A stretch of 64,000 nt of DNA from Persicimonas caeni (GCF_006517175.1 NZ_CP041186.1:4925074-4989073); one strand, 5' to 3'; positions 33,601 through 41,552 are shown, numbered from the stretch's first letter. Notes: generated by a model from the sequence alone, not told the origin. Program-made: numbers and translations.

Positions 33601-35499
33601 GTCGAGCCCTTCCTGAACGACGACGTGTCGAGTCCGCGGCGGCGAAGCTGGTTCCGCCCGCTGCGCGCCTCCGAAGCACTCCCCGGCGAGCGCCAAGAGG
33701 GCCGCGACGGCTCGGTCGAAGGCGCCGCCTCGGAGGGCCACGACGCCGAGCCGGTCTTCATCGGCGACTACCCGGTGTCGGTCTCCCTGGGACCGGTCGA
33801 GTGTCGCACGCGCCACCTGGCCACATTCCGCCTCGACCCGCACAACTTTGCGGTGCGCCAAAAGCTGCTCTACACCGCCTCCCAAGCGGCCCACACGGTG
33901 TCTGACACCATGTCCATGTCGGGCAAAAACACGGTGTCTGATACCATGTCTGCAGGGGCAAAAAACGCGGTGTCAGACACCGTGCGCACGGTCGCGCTGG
34001 GCATCATCGCCAACCCCCATCTCGACATCGTCGCCGACGCGGCATGCCCGAAACTCGAGTTGCGCGACGCGCGTCTCATCGCCGCGGCGATGCGCGCGGT
34101 GCTTCCCTCGATGTACCGCGGCTCCGACGTCGACATTCAGGTCGCGCTCCACATCGCCGCCGACAACCCGGACACGGAGTACGTGCTCGGCTCCGACGAC
34201 GGTTTCTACCTGTACGACCCGCATCTTGGCGGCAACGGGGCGGCGCAGGCCATCCATCGCGACGGCGTCGAGCTTTTGCTCCGGCTGTGTCGCGTCTACC
34301 TCGAGCGCGTCCTGTACCACGACCGGCTGCGCGCTCGGTACGATTACTGGGCCAACGAAGACGAGCTCGTTGGGCGACGTCGACGCACGGATAAGGGGCC
34401 TCAGGATTCGGAGCGTGAGCGCGACCAGCAAGCGCGCAAGCGTGCGCTGACTTGGCTCGACAGCAGGCTTCGCCCTGAAGGCAGCGTCACCGGCGGGAAG
34501 CGTCGCGGCAGCTTCGGTGTGGGCTCGGAGGAGGGCGAGGGCGACGTCTTCGACATCGGTCGGTGTTGGTACAGCGAGGACGGCACGGTCACTGACCTCA
34601 TCTGGACGAAGCATCGCTGGATGCTCGACGACGGCACCGAGGCGATGTGCGACGTGGGCATCGGTCGCAAGACGGCAGCTAAAGCGCGAACGTACACGGC
34701 CGAGCCCGACGCTGGCGAAGAGGCATTCGCCGAGCACCTCGCTTGGGTCTCCAAGCAGCTCGATAATCCGGCCTTCGAGCTCGACGACCAGACGATCTGG
34801 GGGCGCCCGGCTATGGTTTGGTCGCTCGAAGCGGGTGACGAGATCCCGAGCGGCTCGGACGCCAATCTCCTGCGCGACGAGGCGGTCATCGCCTACCAGA
34901 AACTCGCGCTGGCCGTCGCTTGCGATAATTACGCGGCCCTGGGCCCCTTGGCTGACCTCTTGGCACAAGAGAGCGACGCGGACCTGACGACCCCCGAAGG
35001 GCGCCTGACGCTCACGCGTTTTGTCACTGATTTCGTGCAGGGCATTCCGTTTGCGTCGAAGCGCCAGCCGCACGCCTTTGAGGGCCCGATTCGCACATTG
35101 CTCTATCGCCTGGGTAACCAAGAGTCACAGACTCTGTTACTCGCGCTGCTGTTGAAGCACGCCGGCGTCGACTCGGGACTCTTTTGGCACCCGGAGACCG
35201 GCCGGATGATGACGGCGGCCGCGCTCCCCAAAGCCAGCACGGTCGAGACCGGCGAGCAGATGCTCACCTGGCGCGAGCGCTTCGGCCGCGACGACCGTCG
35301 GTTGATCTGGGGCGAACTCGAGCCGCAACCGGGCTCGGGAGGCCAATATCCCCGCGTCTACTTGCCGATTGCGACCGACAAGCACGAAGAGATCGCAGGA
35401 GCGCTGGTCGAAAAGCCCGAGCAGTGGGTCTTCTTGCCGCTCGCCGCAGCTTGGCTGCGTCTGGGGATCGAGCAGACGGAAATCCCGGGGGGCGAGTGA
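30634..35499 (+). CDS. membrane helicase-like protein with MZB/DUF1998-like module and degenerate transglutaminase-like domain
   Basis: The 1621-residue protein has about six membrane helices (residues 35-320), then an SF2-type core. The core has Walker A VLAPDGSGKTTLA (near 440), a TRDEASAERFC strand, VIVTSLRQL, and a Walker B-like LIVVDDVESF (near 545) with DDVE instead of DEAH/DEAD. The segment around 930-990 (ATVAIRDRTNLTIVEVTD...YYPGRIF...GRYVVVG) and YLYDPHLGGNGAAQAI (near 1191) resemble the C-terminal half of YprA/MrfA-type helicases. The C-terminal RLGNQESQTLLLALLLKHAG (near 1490) has the shape of a transglutaminase catalytic helix but lacks the Cys. Three REP palindromes are inserted near 1088-1116. 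AGGAGG precedes the overlapping start. A membrane-bound helicase is very unusual. Confidence 0.7.
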   Translation: MNDIGYFEMIVRLIEMLIDQMWQFTAGVFDLARHIGPLGSGMIVVGVCSVAMGVAWAMQRRLNKKLEKDPKESVSMLGQEVAFSLPAVALFIVMLPFLIIRWVVGAAGKFIMSLVSSSDDKAKGEEEEEEISVVVATIGPSFMWAGLIVAGLYVFGRVSEPLLRYQFDLSDGYPAWQYLIMGDRPELEWYLPLERFPYLGALVATGLWMTIWWWAGRIVRIVLGSELGSNLAEKIENRQVLKSWRTWFGSRMLFEPDTSYRAWAKWLPVAAVPFLIWSWGTLSTEPYRMGSSMFAVSLVLWLSWVIHVNLIGHWHMVEDEAEPEPEPEAPEGRDWSNVLEDLQVRLQVEEPFAFDAPRVVEPLEPASRAPKHGLISPLLGEVLPDEAGLTHMQQAVLETLSHQAYVHVDPPTVAGELELGRTGGAGIEDESGLRHRNQVVLAPDGSGKTTLAMLAACNHVLVHTRATLVVTRDEASAERFCSMLRSTLEPSTLRWTVRVRQAGSTLVNDLSQGIIPDVIVTSLRQLVVGILNEPRTYAPFLKNLGLIVVDDVESFCGPVEIHMQLAFRRLTLRVRELLGTRQLGEESAPVTLLLGVDSMHDTPTWAKTLCGIDAVTRVFEYGRARRSVPRAGSPASKADETAKSEAGHLGLDSGGLAALTDAEPGRYHLFYQLSDFVSESGESLSVHDLIESCERLGIPWHYRTCGDAHRRKGRQNLKLEQEPQHDVSSPLDAGVVFLAGHVSTVRREIDHLLHAGVRFQPDGQTSGQQDAANDRPVPIAFVSVVDPDERMALTELNPNSSLADVVETLPRPVVRAPFGRAVEAHLSADLVDTWMEVADILDVFGNTTVHTLGRLADSGLLVHESRTDLDAEENDYEKNMYVRVPAKAVASEEGEEDRGRTDRGRSDRSEGVLLPPKVSQVERPSGATVAIRDRTNLTIVEVTDRISARHVYYPGRIFETAQGRYVVVGAAADAAKQADGGAVSENDILVEPFLNDDVSSPRRRSWFRPLRASEALPGERQEGRDGSVEGAASEGHDAEPVFIGDYPVSVSLGPVECRTRHLATFRLDPHNFAVRQKLLYTASQAAHTVSDTMSMSGKNTVSDTMSAGAKNAVSDTVRTVALGIIANPHLDIVADAACPKLELRDARLIAAAMRAVLPSMYRGSDVDIQVALHIAADNPDTEYVLGSDDGFYLYDPHLGGNGAAQAIHRDGVELLLRLCRVYLERVLYHDRLRARYDYWANEDELVGRRRRTDKGPQDSERERDQQARKRALTWLDSRLRPEGSVTGGKRRGSFGVGSEEGEGDVFDIGRCWYSEDGTVTDLIWTKHRWMLDDGTEAMCDVGIGRKTAAKARTYTAEPDAGEEAFAEHLAWVSKQLDNPAFELDDQTIWGRPAMVWSLEAGDEIPSGSDANLLRDEAVIAYQKLALAVACDNYAALGPLADLLAQESDADLTTPEGRLTLTRFVTDFVQGIPFASKRQPHAFEGPIRTLLYRLGNQESQTLLLALLLKHAGVDSGLFWHPETGRMMTAAALPKASTVETGEQMLTWRERFGRDDRRLIWGELEPQPGSGGQYPRVYLPIATDKHEEIAGALVEKPEQWVFLPLAAAWLRLGIEQTEIPGGE
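33897..33981. repeat. three in-frame REP palindromes inside the helicase-like gene
   Basis: GGTGTCTGACACC (33897-33909), GGTGTCTGATACC (33933-33945) and GGTGTCAGACACC (33969-33981) are spaced exactly 36 bases apart, so the reading frame is kept. They encode the repeated peptide TVSDTM/TVSDTV. The same palindrome occurs at 36671, 36716 and 38454 around the RAYT gene. Confidence 0.9.
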
Positions 35500-36641
35500 T
35501 GAAAGTCGGACTTCTTCACTACTTAGTTGCAACGAGTGTACTGCTCGCGTCGGCATGCGCCCCCGACGGCCCTCGCCAGTTGCCCTTTCCGACATTCGAC
35601 GCCAGGGCTCCGTTTCCGGAACTCTCGGGGCCCACGGGGAATGAGAAGGGCGAATCCGAGGGAACTCCCGGTAACAGCAACTACGAAAAAGCGATCGCCG
35701 AGTCGATGGAGGCGGGTGAGGAAGAGGACGAGGCTGGTGGTGGTGAGGCGCAAACGGTCAAGCGCCAGGATGTGCCTTTGGCCGGCACGCTCGTCTCGTC
35801 GGTGCCGCTCGAATTCGACGAGTGGCAGTGGTCGTCGCAGGGCAACGTCACCATCATCACCCACCGCGAGCCCGGCGCGAGCCAGCCCGACGCGCTCGTG
35901 TACGTCGAGGGTTTCTCGCCGCTGATCCGCATGTTTCCGTCGGTCGAAATCCGGCGATTTCAGCAGACGGTCGACCCAAACCTGGTTCCGTCCTTGGCCT
36001 TGCCAGGTCTCACCGACGGGCTCATGGGCGAGCTGTCGGAGCAAACCGGCGTCGACGTGGGCCGACTGAGCGAGGTGCTCACCCGCGCGGCCAGCCACAC
36101 CATGGGCATGGGGCTGAACTACCGGTCGGGTGAAGATACGTTCACTGGTTGGCAGTGGGTCGGCCACAACGAGGCTCGCGTCGAGCTACGCCTGGGGCGC
36201 ACCGAAGGCGCGTGGAGTTCACGCCCCATCTATGACCGCGACATCTCCAGCGCGCTGTCTCAGGTCACCGAGCAAGTGTCCGGGCTGTCGGGCATGCAGA
36301 CGCGCTACAACGAAGTGCTCGGCGAGCAGGCGTCGCGCAAAGCGTCCGGTTGGCCCGCGTGGATGCTTCTGGGAAGCGCCGTCGTCGAGCGCGACCGCGG
36401 CCTGCATATCGCCATGGTCTGCAAGACGACCCCCACCTGCCCGGTCGCGGGCGAACTCTCGGAGTTGCTCGCCAACATCCGACCGGCTGACGCCGCCACG
36501 GTCGACGTGCTGCGAGATCACGGCTCGAAGACGAGTCTTCCCGACTTTGCCAAGGAGCAAGGCTTACCATTCGTCGAAGGCGACCAGCTGTTGCAACCCG
36601 CCGAGATTGGCGAGCAGCTTCGCAAGGCGCTGGGCGAATGA
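35499..36641 (+). CDS. lipoprotein, last gene of the tubulin-like operon
   Basis: The 380-residue protein has a lipoprotein signal ending LLASAC. A disordered acidic part (to about residue 85) and a globular domain follow. The globular part begins AGTLVSSVPLEFDEWQWSSQGNVTIITHREP and contains TTPTCPVAGELSELLANIRPAD, with one Cys. No known family is recognised. The open frame extends upstream, but the start must be the ATG at 35499, which overlaps the previous stop (TGATG) behind a purine-rich GGGGGGCGAG. The overlap ties it to the helicase-like gene. As an outer- or inner-membrane lipoprotein it could be the periplasmic contact point of the machine. Confidence 0.75.
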   Translation: MKVGLLHYLVATSVLLASACAPDGPRQLPFPTFDARAPFPELSGPTGNEKGESEGTPGNSNYEKAIAESMEAGEEEDEAGGGEAQTVKRQDVPLAGTLVSSVPLEFDEWQWSSQGNVTIITHREPGASQPDALVYVEGFSPLIRMFPSVEIRRFQQTVDPNLVPSLALPGLTDGLMGELSEQTGVDVGRLSEVLTRAASHTMGMGLNYRSGEDTFTGWQWVGHNEARVELRLGRTEGAWSSRPIYDRDISSALSQVTEQVSGLSGMQTRYNEVLGEQASRKASGWPAWMLLGSAVVERDRGLHIAMVCKTTPTCPVAGELSELLANIRPADAATVDVLRDHGSKTSLPDFAKEQGLPFVEGDQLLQPAEIGEQLRKALGE

Positions 36642-36670
36642 TCCATGTGAAACACGCCCCCACCCAATAC

Positions 36671-36728
36671 GGTGTCAGACACCATGTTTTTTGTGGTCTT
36701 TTCGTGATTTAGGACGGTGTCAGACACC
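36671..36728. repeat. pair of REP palindromes
   Basis: GGTGTCAGACACC occurs at 36671-36683 and 36716-36728, separated by 32 bases that include a T-run after the first copy. The pair fills the gap between the operon's last gene and the macro-domain gene, and may end or attenuate the operon transcript. The sequence is the same as in 33897-33981 and 38454-38466. Confidence 0.88.
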
Positions 36729-36744
36729 GTGTTGAGGGAGGAGC

Positions 36745-37287
36745 ATGTCGCAAAAATTTACTGTTCGACGTGGTGATATTGCTCAATGCGACGCCGACGC
36801 AGTGGTCAATGCGTGGAATCGCAACTTCATCCCTCACTGGTTGCTGATTCCTCAGGGAGTTTCCAAGGCGCTGCGAAAGGCTGCGGGGCGCGAGCCGTTC
36901 CGCCAGGTCGGGCGAATGGGGTTGCTGCCGTTGGGTGGGGTGGCGGTGACTGGTGCCGGCGAACTTCCGGCCAAGTACATGCTGCATGCAGCCGCGCTGC
37001 ACGCCTACTGGTCAGCGTCGGAGAAATCGGTGCGGCTTGCTGCCGAGAGCGTCTTCCTCCGTGCAGATGAACTCGACGTCGCTCGTGTCGCAATTCCGCT
37101 GCTGGGGGCGGGAACTGGCGGTGTAGATGCAGCAACGTCCTTTCGGCTCATCTTCGAAGCATGGGCCAAACACCCCCGCAAATATGCCTGCGAGTTGTAC
37201 GTCTTCGACCAGCCCAGCTGGGACGCAGTGCACGGGCGGATCGACGCCGAATATGGGGGGCGCGTAGATCTCGAAATCCAGATTTAG
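36745..37287 (+). CDS. macro-domain protein
   Basis: The 180-residue protein consists of one macro domain, the fold that binds or hydrolyses ADP-ribose and its derivatives. Visible marks are VRRGDIAQCDADAVVNAWNRNF (residues 7-28), the glycine-rich GGVAVTGAGELPAKYMLHAAALHAYW, and IPLLGAGTGGVDAATSF, the phosphate-binding loop. It has no signal or membrane segment. It is encoded just after the tubulin-like operon and two REP palindromes, so co-function is possible but unproven. It is convergent with the RAYT gene. GGGAGGAGC precedes the ATG. Confidence 0.85.
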   Translation: MSQKFTVRRGDIAQCDADAVVNAWNRNFIPHWLLIPQGVSKALRKAAGREPFRQVGRMGLLPLGGVAVTGAGELPAKYMLHAAALHAYWSASEKSVRLAAESVFLRADELDVARVAIPLLGAGTGGVDAATSFRLIFEAWAKHPRKYACELYVFDQPSWDAVHGRIDAEYGGRVDLEIQI

Positions 37288-37328
37288 ATACCAGCTGCCC
37301 GCGCTGCTTCCATCCCCCGTTGGAGGAA

Positions 37329-38291
37329 TCAGGAGGTCTTAGCTGGCGGCTCGCGCCGTATCTTCGTGCTCCCACCCACGCAGAACTGGTGGCCCGGCGG
37401 AATTGTGCCGTCGGGAAACTCGACTGTCGACTTTCCCTTTCGCCACTTGGCGATGGCCTCTCGGTAGCCGTTGACGAGCAGGCGTCTGCTTTCTCGATAG
37501 GCCTGGCGCTGCTTGCAGTCGCCGCCGTGACACAGCGGGCGGGGCGCTTTCTTGGGGTTCTTTGGGCGCTCGTTCCATTTTACATCGAGTACCTTCTGGG
37601 GGCTGGGAAGCGGTCTTTTTCGCTTTTTGGCCAGCTCACCGGCGTGCTCGTGGCACGTCTCGACGATCTTTTGGTGATAGGCCTCATCGTCGAGGTTTTT
37701 CCATTGCGGGAGCTTCGCCATCTCGAGCGGGTAGCGCTCGGTGGCCATCTCGATGAGCTCGGCTTCGGTCTTGTACTCGTTCTTGCGTTTGCGCTTTTCC
37801 GCCCAATAGGTCTTGCGGTTGACGACTTCTCCCACCATGGGCTCACCAGACTTGTGGATATCCCACGAGCACAGCCCCGGCCACTGCTCCGGGTGGCGCA
37901 TAAGGCCTGACTCACATGGATTGCACACGATATAGCGCAGTCGGTCGACCATCGCCTCGTCGTCCATCACTTTGGTCGCGGTGTAGCGGCGCTCCCAGAA
38001 GGTGCCAGTGCGGTTGCGCAAAGCGTTGATTTTCTTGGCCAGCTGGCTCTGAAAGTCGCGCATGAACAGGTGCAGCTGCAGCTTCTTAGAGCGCGCCAGC
38101 ATGTGGAAGTGGTTGGACATGAAGCAAAACGCGAAGATTTCGACGCTGTAGCGCCAGGCGTACTTTGCTAGCAACCCCAAGATGATGGCGTTGACCTGCT
38201 CCTCGGGCAAAAGCGCGTACATCTGGTGCAGGGTGCGATTGCTCAGCTCGTAGATGACGTCCTTTTCCTGATTTCGAAGCGGGTGTCCCAT
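37329..38291 (-). CDS. REP-associated tyrosine transposase (RAYT, Y1_Tnp)
   Basis: The 320-residue protein is a single-strand DNA HUH transposase of the IS200-like Y1 family. The HUH motif is SNHFHMLAR (near residue 57), and the catalytic Tyr is expected in FWERRYTATKV (near 105), followed by LRYIVCNPCESGLM, typical of RAYTs. The frame is open far upstream, but GGAG nine bases before the ATG at 38291 marks the start. The C-terminal 150 residues are rich in Lys/Arg. RAYTs bind and move REP palindromes; six copies of a matching palindrome lie within 5 kb, so enzyme and substrate are both present. Confidence 0.9.
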   Translation of the reverse strand: MGHPLRNQEKDVIYELSNRTLHQMYALLPEEQVNAIILGLLAKYAWRYSVEIFAFCFMSNHFHMLARSKKLQLHLFMRDFQSQLAKKINALRNRTGTFWERRYTATKVMDDEAMVDRLRYIVCNPCESGLMRHPEQWPGLCSWDIHKSGEPMVGEVVNRKTYWAEKRKRKNEYKTEAELIEMATERYPLEMAKLPQWKNLDDEAYHQKIVETCHEHAGELAKKRKRPLPSPQKVLDVKWNERPKNPKKAPRPLCHGGDCKQRQAYRESRRLLVNGYREAIAKWRKGKSTVEFPDGTIPPGHQFCVGGSTKIRREPPAKTS

Positions 38292-38748
38292 GTGCCGTTC
38301 TCCGTAACGTGGTGAAGGTTCATCAACAGCCCTCACTATGGTTTTCGGCAAAAAGGGGCGATTCGTTGCGTGATCGGGCGAAAAATTTTGGGAGGCGTGG
38401 TGATCGAGCGCGCACAAGATCGTGCTCAGACGCGCATAAATACTGGTCCACACGGTGTCTGACACCGTGTAGGGGGTGGGCGAGATCGGGGGGCATTCTC
38501 TGTTTGCGAGTGTGCTAAGCTGACCGGCATATTTCGCCATCCGAGCAGCTGCGCCCCCACCCGCCCAATGCGTCGGCGGTACCTGCAAGATTGCCTCGAG
38601 CGGCGACGTCTTTTCGCCGTTTTCAGCCCCATCCGCCGGCTGGCTTGTCAAGAAACCCCTTGAGTTTGCCCAGATCTCCCGATTACCATTCCTACAAGCC
38701 CTGCTCAGGGAGGAGCGGGCTGCTTTGTAGTTTGTAGCACCACCAGGG
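38292..38748. other. intergenic region with REP palindrome and a hairpin
   Basis: The 457-base gap holds one perfect REP palindrome (38451-38469) and a hairpin AGCCCTGCTC...GAGCGGGCT (38697-38721) just before the next gene. It must also contain the promoters of the two divergent genes, but I see no clear -35/-10 pair. I find no convincing gene. Confidence 0.5.
38451..38469. repeat. perfect 19-bp REP palindrome upstream of RAYT
   Basis: CACGGTGTC-T-GACACCGTG is a perfect 9+1+9 palindrome, 160 bases upstream of the RAYT start. RAYT genes are normally flanked by the palindrome they recognise, which fits this copy and the pair at 36671-36728 on the other side. Confidence 0.9.
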
Positions 38749-40698
38749 ATGGCCATGACACGCGACGAGCGAGATCGCTTCGCCGATCTTTTCTGCAGGC
38801 TGATGCACGCCGACACGGCGGACTCGGACACCACGACGTCCGACCGCACCTCGGCGTTGCGCCTTCTGAGCCACTCTCTACTCAACTATTTGGGGACCAC
38901 GGGCACCCACGCGACCGGCGACTTGGCCGAGGCGTTGGGATGGCTCGGTGCGTTTCTCGACTGGACCCGCGGCGATGCCGATGCCGCCCAGGTCGCCGAA
39001 CGTCTGGCGCGTTCCCGCTCGGTCGACGCCCTCAGCCCGGCCATGATCGAGCGTCGCCTCGCTGCACAGCCGGTCGCCACCGAGCGTCCTGCCCCGCGCG
39101 AGCCCCAGCCACCTGTCTCCGACGACCCCGTCGTGGCTGCCATCGCCGAGGTGGTCGATATCGAGCATGCGCTGGCATCGCTCTTGGAGTTGGCCGAAGA
39201 CAAGCTGCGAAGCCGCCTCATCGACGACTCCGTGGCCTTGGCGGCTTCCCTCGAGCTCTGCGAGGATGCCATTCCAACTCCCCTCGCCGAGCGCTTGTTG
39301 GTCACGTTTCCCTCCTGGAATTTCGAAGCACCGGTGCCGGTCGACTCGCGTCGCAGCAATGCCCTGTGGATGCTCGCGGCACTCGAGTCCACCGACGCTC
39401 CCAACCCGCTCGGGGAGGGCAGCTTTCGACTTTCGCAGCGCGATCGCGGCTTCGAGCGCGGCTTGGCCCAGAATATGGCTCGCCTCGAGCTCATTCCCGT
39501 GGTGCGTGCCGCACTTGCTTTTGGCGGCGACGAAACGCTGGCTACCTTCGAGGCGCGCGAGGCTTTCCTGCGCCAGTTCACCATCTTTCGCTCCCAACCC
39601 GCGCTCTTGCAGCTCGCTTCGGCGCTCATCGAGATTCGCGGCCGTTGCATCGACTATGTGTGCGGCGGCATGCCCTTTGCCAGCATGAGCCCTTGGATCG
39701 AGTACCTGCGCGGGCCCTGCGTCGAGCTGGCCGAGGTGCGCGAATGCACCCTCCGCGAGGCGATGAGCTACGCCCACTATTGCCTTCACCTGGTCAATGT
39801 GTGCGACTTTGCCTCCATGGGGCCCGAGGCTTTCAACCAGAAGACCCGCGACACGTTGACCAGCCTCGAAGAAGAGCTCAAAGAGTTCGCCCTCGCCGGG
39901 CAGCGCGAAGGGTTGTCGGACGGAGAGGCCGACCTGGGTCGTTTCGAGCGCGCCCGCTGGCGCCGCGCCGGCGACGCTTCTTACCTCGCCGATCGGCTCA
40001 GCCGACTCCGCGGCGCCTGGCGCAGGGGCACCACGCCGGGTCCGATGGGCGCGCCTCCCAGCCTCGAACCCGAGATCACTGCGCACAGTATGGCGCTCGT
40101 CGAAAGCTTGGTCGGTCAGTCTTGCGAGGCTGACATCGCCGCGCTCGCCCGGCTGGTCGAGAATGCCTGTCTGAAGAATTTTCACTGGCTCGAGTACCTC
40201 GAGCCGGCCCACATCCTCGAACTGCTCGCCATCACCGTCACCGCCGCGCGGGATCTCCCGGGCATCGACGTTAGCCGACGCTTCCAGATCGACCTGTCGC
40301 CGCTTGCTCGGTGGGCGACCGACGCCGATCGTGGCCAGCTCAACCGGCGCATTCTTTCCGCCTTGCTCGACCGGCGGCGCATGAGCGAGATCCTCAACGG
40401 CACTCGCGAGCCCAGCGCTCTGCGTCGTGGCATTGTCGGCCAAGTCGTGAGTGGCGAAACTCATCAGCCTCGGTTGATCATGCACTTTGTCGCCGATCCC
40501 GAGTTGCAGGCATTGCTCGAACTCTTGGGGACGACCACCAGCGACGACGACGGCTTTCACGCGGTGCTCGAGCGCCGACTCGAAGATATGCTGCAACGCC
40601 ACCAAGCTCCGGCAGCGGAGACGCTCGACCACGCCGACCTCGACGCCGCCGAACTCTCCACCGGTGCGCGTGCTTCGGTGGGAGACGCCGGCGTCTGA
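38749..40698 (+). CDS. uncharacterised helical protein
   Basis: The 649-residue protein has no signal peptide, membrane helix or motif that I recognise. It is predicted to be largely helical: many Leu/Ala/Glu heptad-like stretches, for example LASLLELAEDKLRSRLID (near 145) and TRDTLTSLEEELKEFALAG (near 370). The start could be the ATG at 38749 or the second at 38755. The Arg/Asp/Glu codon use matches its neighbours, so it is probably native. It stands alone between RAYT and a HEAT-like gene. Function is unknown. Confidence 0.7.
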   Translation: MAMTRDERDRFADLFCRLMHADTADSDTTTSDRTSALRLLSHSLLNYLGTTGTHATGDLAEALGWLGAFLDWTRGDADAAQVAERLARSRSVDALSPAMIERRLAAQPVATERPAPREPQPPVSDDPVVAAIAEVVDIEHALASLLELAEDKLRSRLIDDSVALAASLELCEDAIPTPLAERLLVTFPSWNFEAPVPVDSRRSNALWMLAALESTDAPNPLGEGSFRLSQRDRGFERGLAQNMARLELIPVVRAALAFGGDETLATFEAREAFLRQFTIFRSQPALLQLASALIEIRGRCIDYVCGGMPFASMSPWIEYLRGPCVELAEVRECTLREAMSYAHYCLHLVNVCDFASMGPEAFNQKTRDTLTSLEEELKEFALAGQREGLSDGEADLGRFERARWRRAGDASYLADRLSRLRGAWRRGTTPGPMGAPPSLEPEITAHSMALVESLVGQSCEADIAALARLVENACLKNFHWLEYLEPAHILELLAITVTAARDLPGIDVSRRFQIDLSPLARWATDADRGQLNRRILSALLDRRRMSEILNGTREPSALRRGIVGQVVSGETHQPRLIMHFVADPELQALLELLGTTTSDDDGFHAVLERRLEDMLQRHQAPAAETLDHADLDAAELSTGARASVGDAGV

Positions 40699-40777
40699 GC
40701 CGTACCTTCCGTTCGCCCTTCATCATCGATGTCCGCGTAAGATCCGGGGTCGCGACTCTCCAACTTGAAGGCTAGGT

Positions 40778-40792
40778 GTGACAATCTGTCAC
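40778..40792. promoter_or_regulatory. candidate operator palindrome
   Basis: GTGACA-ATC-TGTCAC is a perfect 6+3+6 palindrome about 200 bases before the HEAT-like gene, in the otherwise gene-free gap 40699-40988. The length and spacing fit a dimeric regulator site; no regulator gene is adjacent. Confidence 0.35.
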
Positions 40793-40988
40793 GCGTGTCT
40801 GGTGGTGTCTTCCTTTGTGGGTGTCTCTCCTACATCCCCTCACAGAGTGTGCATATGTGCCTATAGCGGTTACCCTGTAGGTGGACATGCTCTTTCGTGG
40901 GATTTATTCGGAGGCTTTTCGCCCGTTGGCATGGCAGTTGCTCTTTATCCCCAGTGTCCGACGCAACCTGCACTCACGGGAGTTAGCC

Positions 40989-41552
40989 ATGCGGAAAGTC
41001 GTCACCATTTTGATCGCTCTTGTCGCCTTCGTCGCTTCGACGCCGGCCTTCGCCGAGTACCTTCCCAACGGAGAGACCCAGCGAGATGTCGTCCCCAGCA
41101 GCGACATGTTGACCAAATACCTGGCCGGCAACGGCTTTGTCCTGAGCCGCCTCGAGCTCCGCGAGTACTCGGCCGACCCGGTCGAAGACCTCGTCGAAAT
41201 CGCGACGACGAGTTCGGAGGTCCAGGTCGTGCGCTCCCGCGCCATTCAGTGCCTCGCGCTGTACCGAAGCGACGACCGCGCTCGGCAGGCGATCAGCGAC
41301 TTGATGGGCCAGACCCGCACGAAGGACCCGCTCTTCTCGGTCGTGCTCGTCAGCTACGCCCAGGTCGAAGGAGAGCAGGGCGCCGAAAAAGTTGCCGAGT
41401 ACCTCGATGTAAAGGATGCCGACATCCGCATGGCGGCGGTCGTCTCGTTGGGTCGCTTTGGCGGCTACGCTGGCTACGAGGCCTTGCTCGAGCGTCAAAA
41501 AGAGGAGGAAAACGCCCGCGTCCTCGAACGCATCTCGTCGTACGTGCAGTGA
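40989..41552 (+). CDS. exported HEAT-repeat-like protein
   Basis: The 187-residue protein has a classic signal peptide (MRKVVTILIALVAFVASTPAFA). The rest is built of short helix pairs like HEAT/PBS-lyase repeats: EDLVEIATTSSEVQVVRSRAIQCLALY, then AAVVSLGRFGGYAGYEALLERQ. Such repeats form protein-binding scaffolds. I start at the ATG at 40989 because GGGAG lies just upstream and the signal peptide begins here; the frame stays open upstream. The likely place is the periplasm. The partner is unknown. Confidence 0.78.
   Translation: MRKVVTILIALVAFVASTPAFAEYLPNGETQRDVVPSSDMLTKYLAGNGFVLSRLELREYSADPVEDLVEIATTSSEVQVVRSRAIQCLALYRSDDRARQAISDLMGQTRTKDPLFSVVLVSYAQVEGEQGAEKVAEYLDVKDADIRMAAVVSLGRFGGYAGYEALLERQKEEENARVLERISSYVQ

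Noticed and set aside
33897-33981. CRISPR-like three-repeat array
   Set aside because: The repeats are short palindromes in a coding frame that also occur alone near the RAYT gene; REP elements explain them.
37329-38885. Extended reading of the RAYT gene to about 518 residues
   Set aside because: The extra N-terminal part runs through intergenic sequence including a REP palindrome and has no Y1 similarity; GGAG marks the ATG at 38291.
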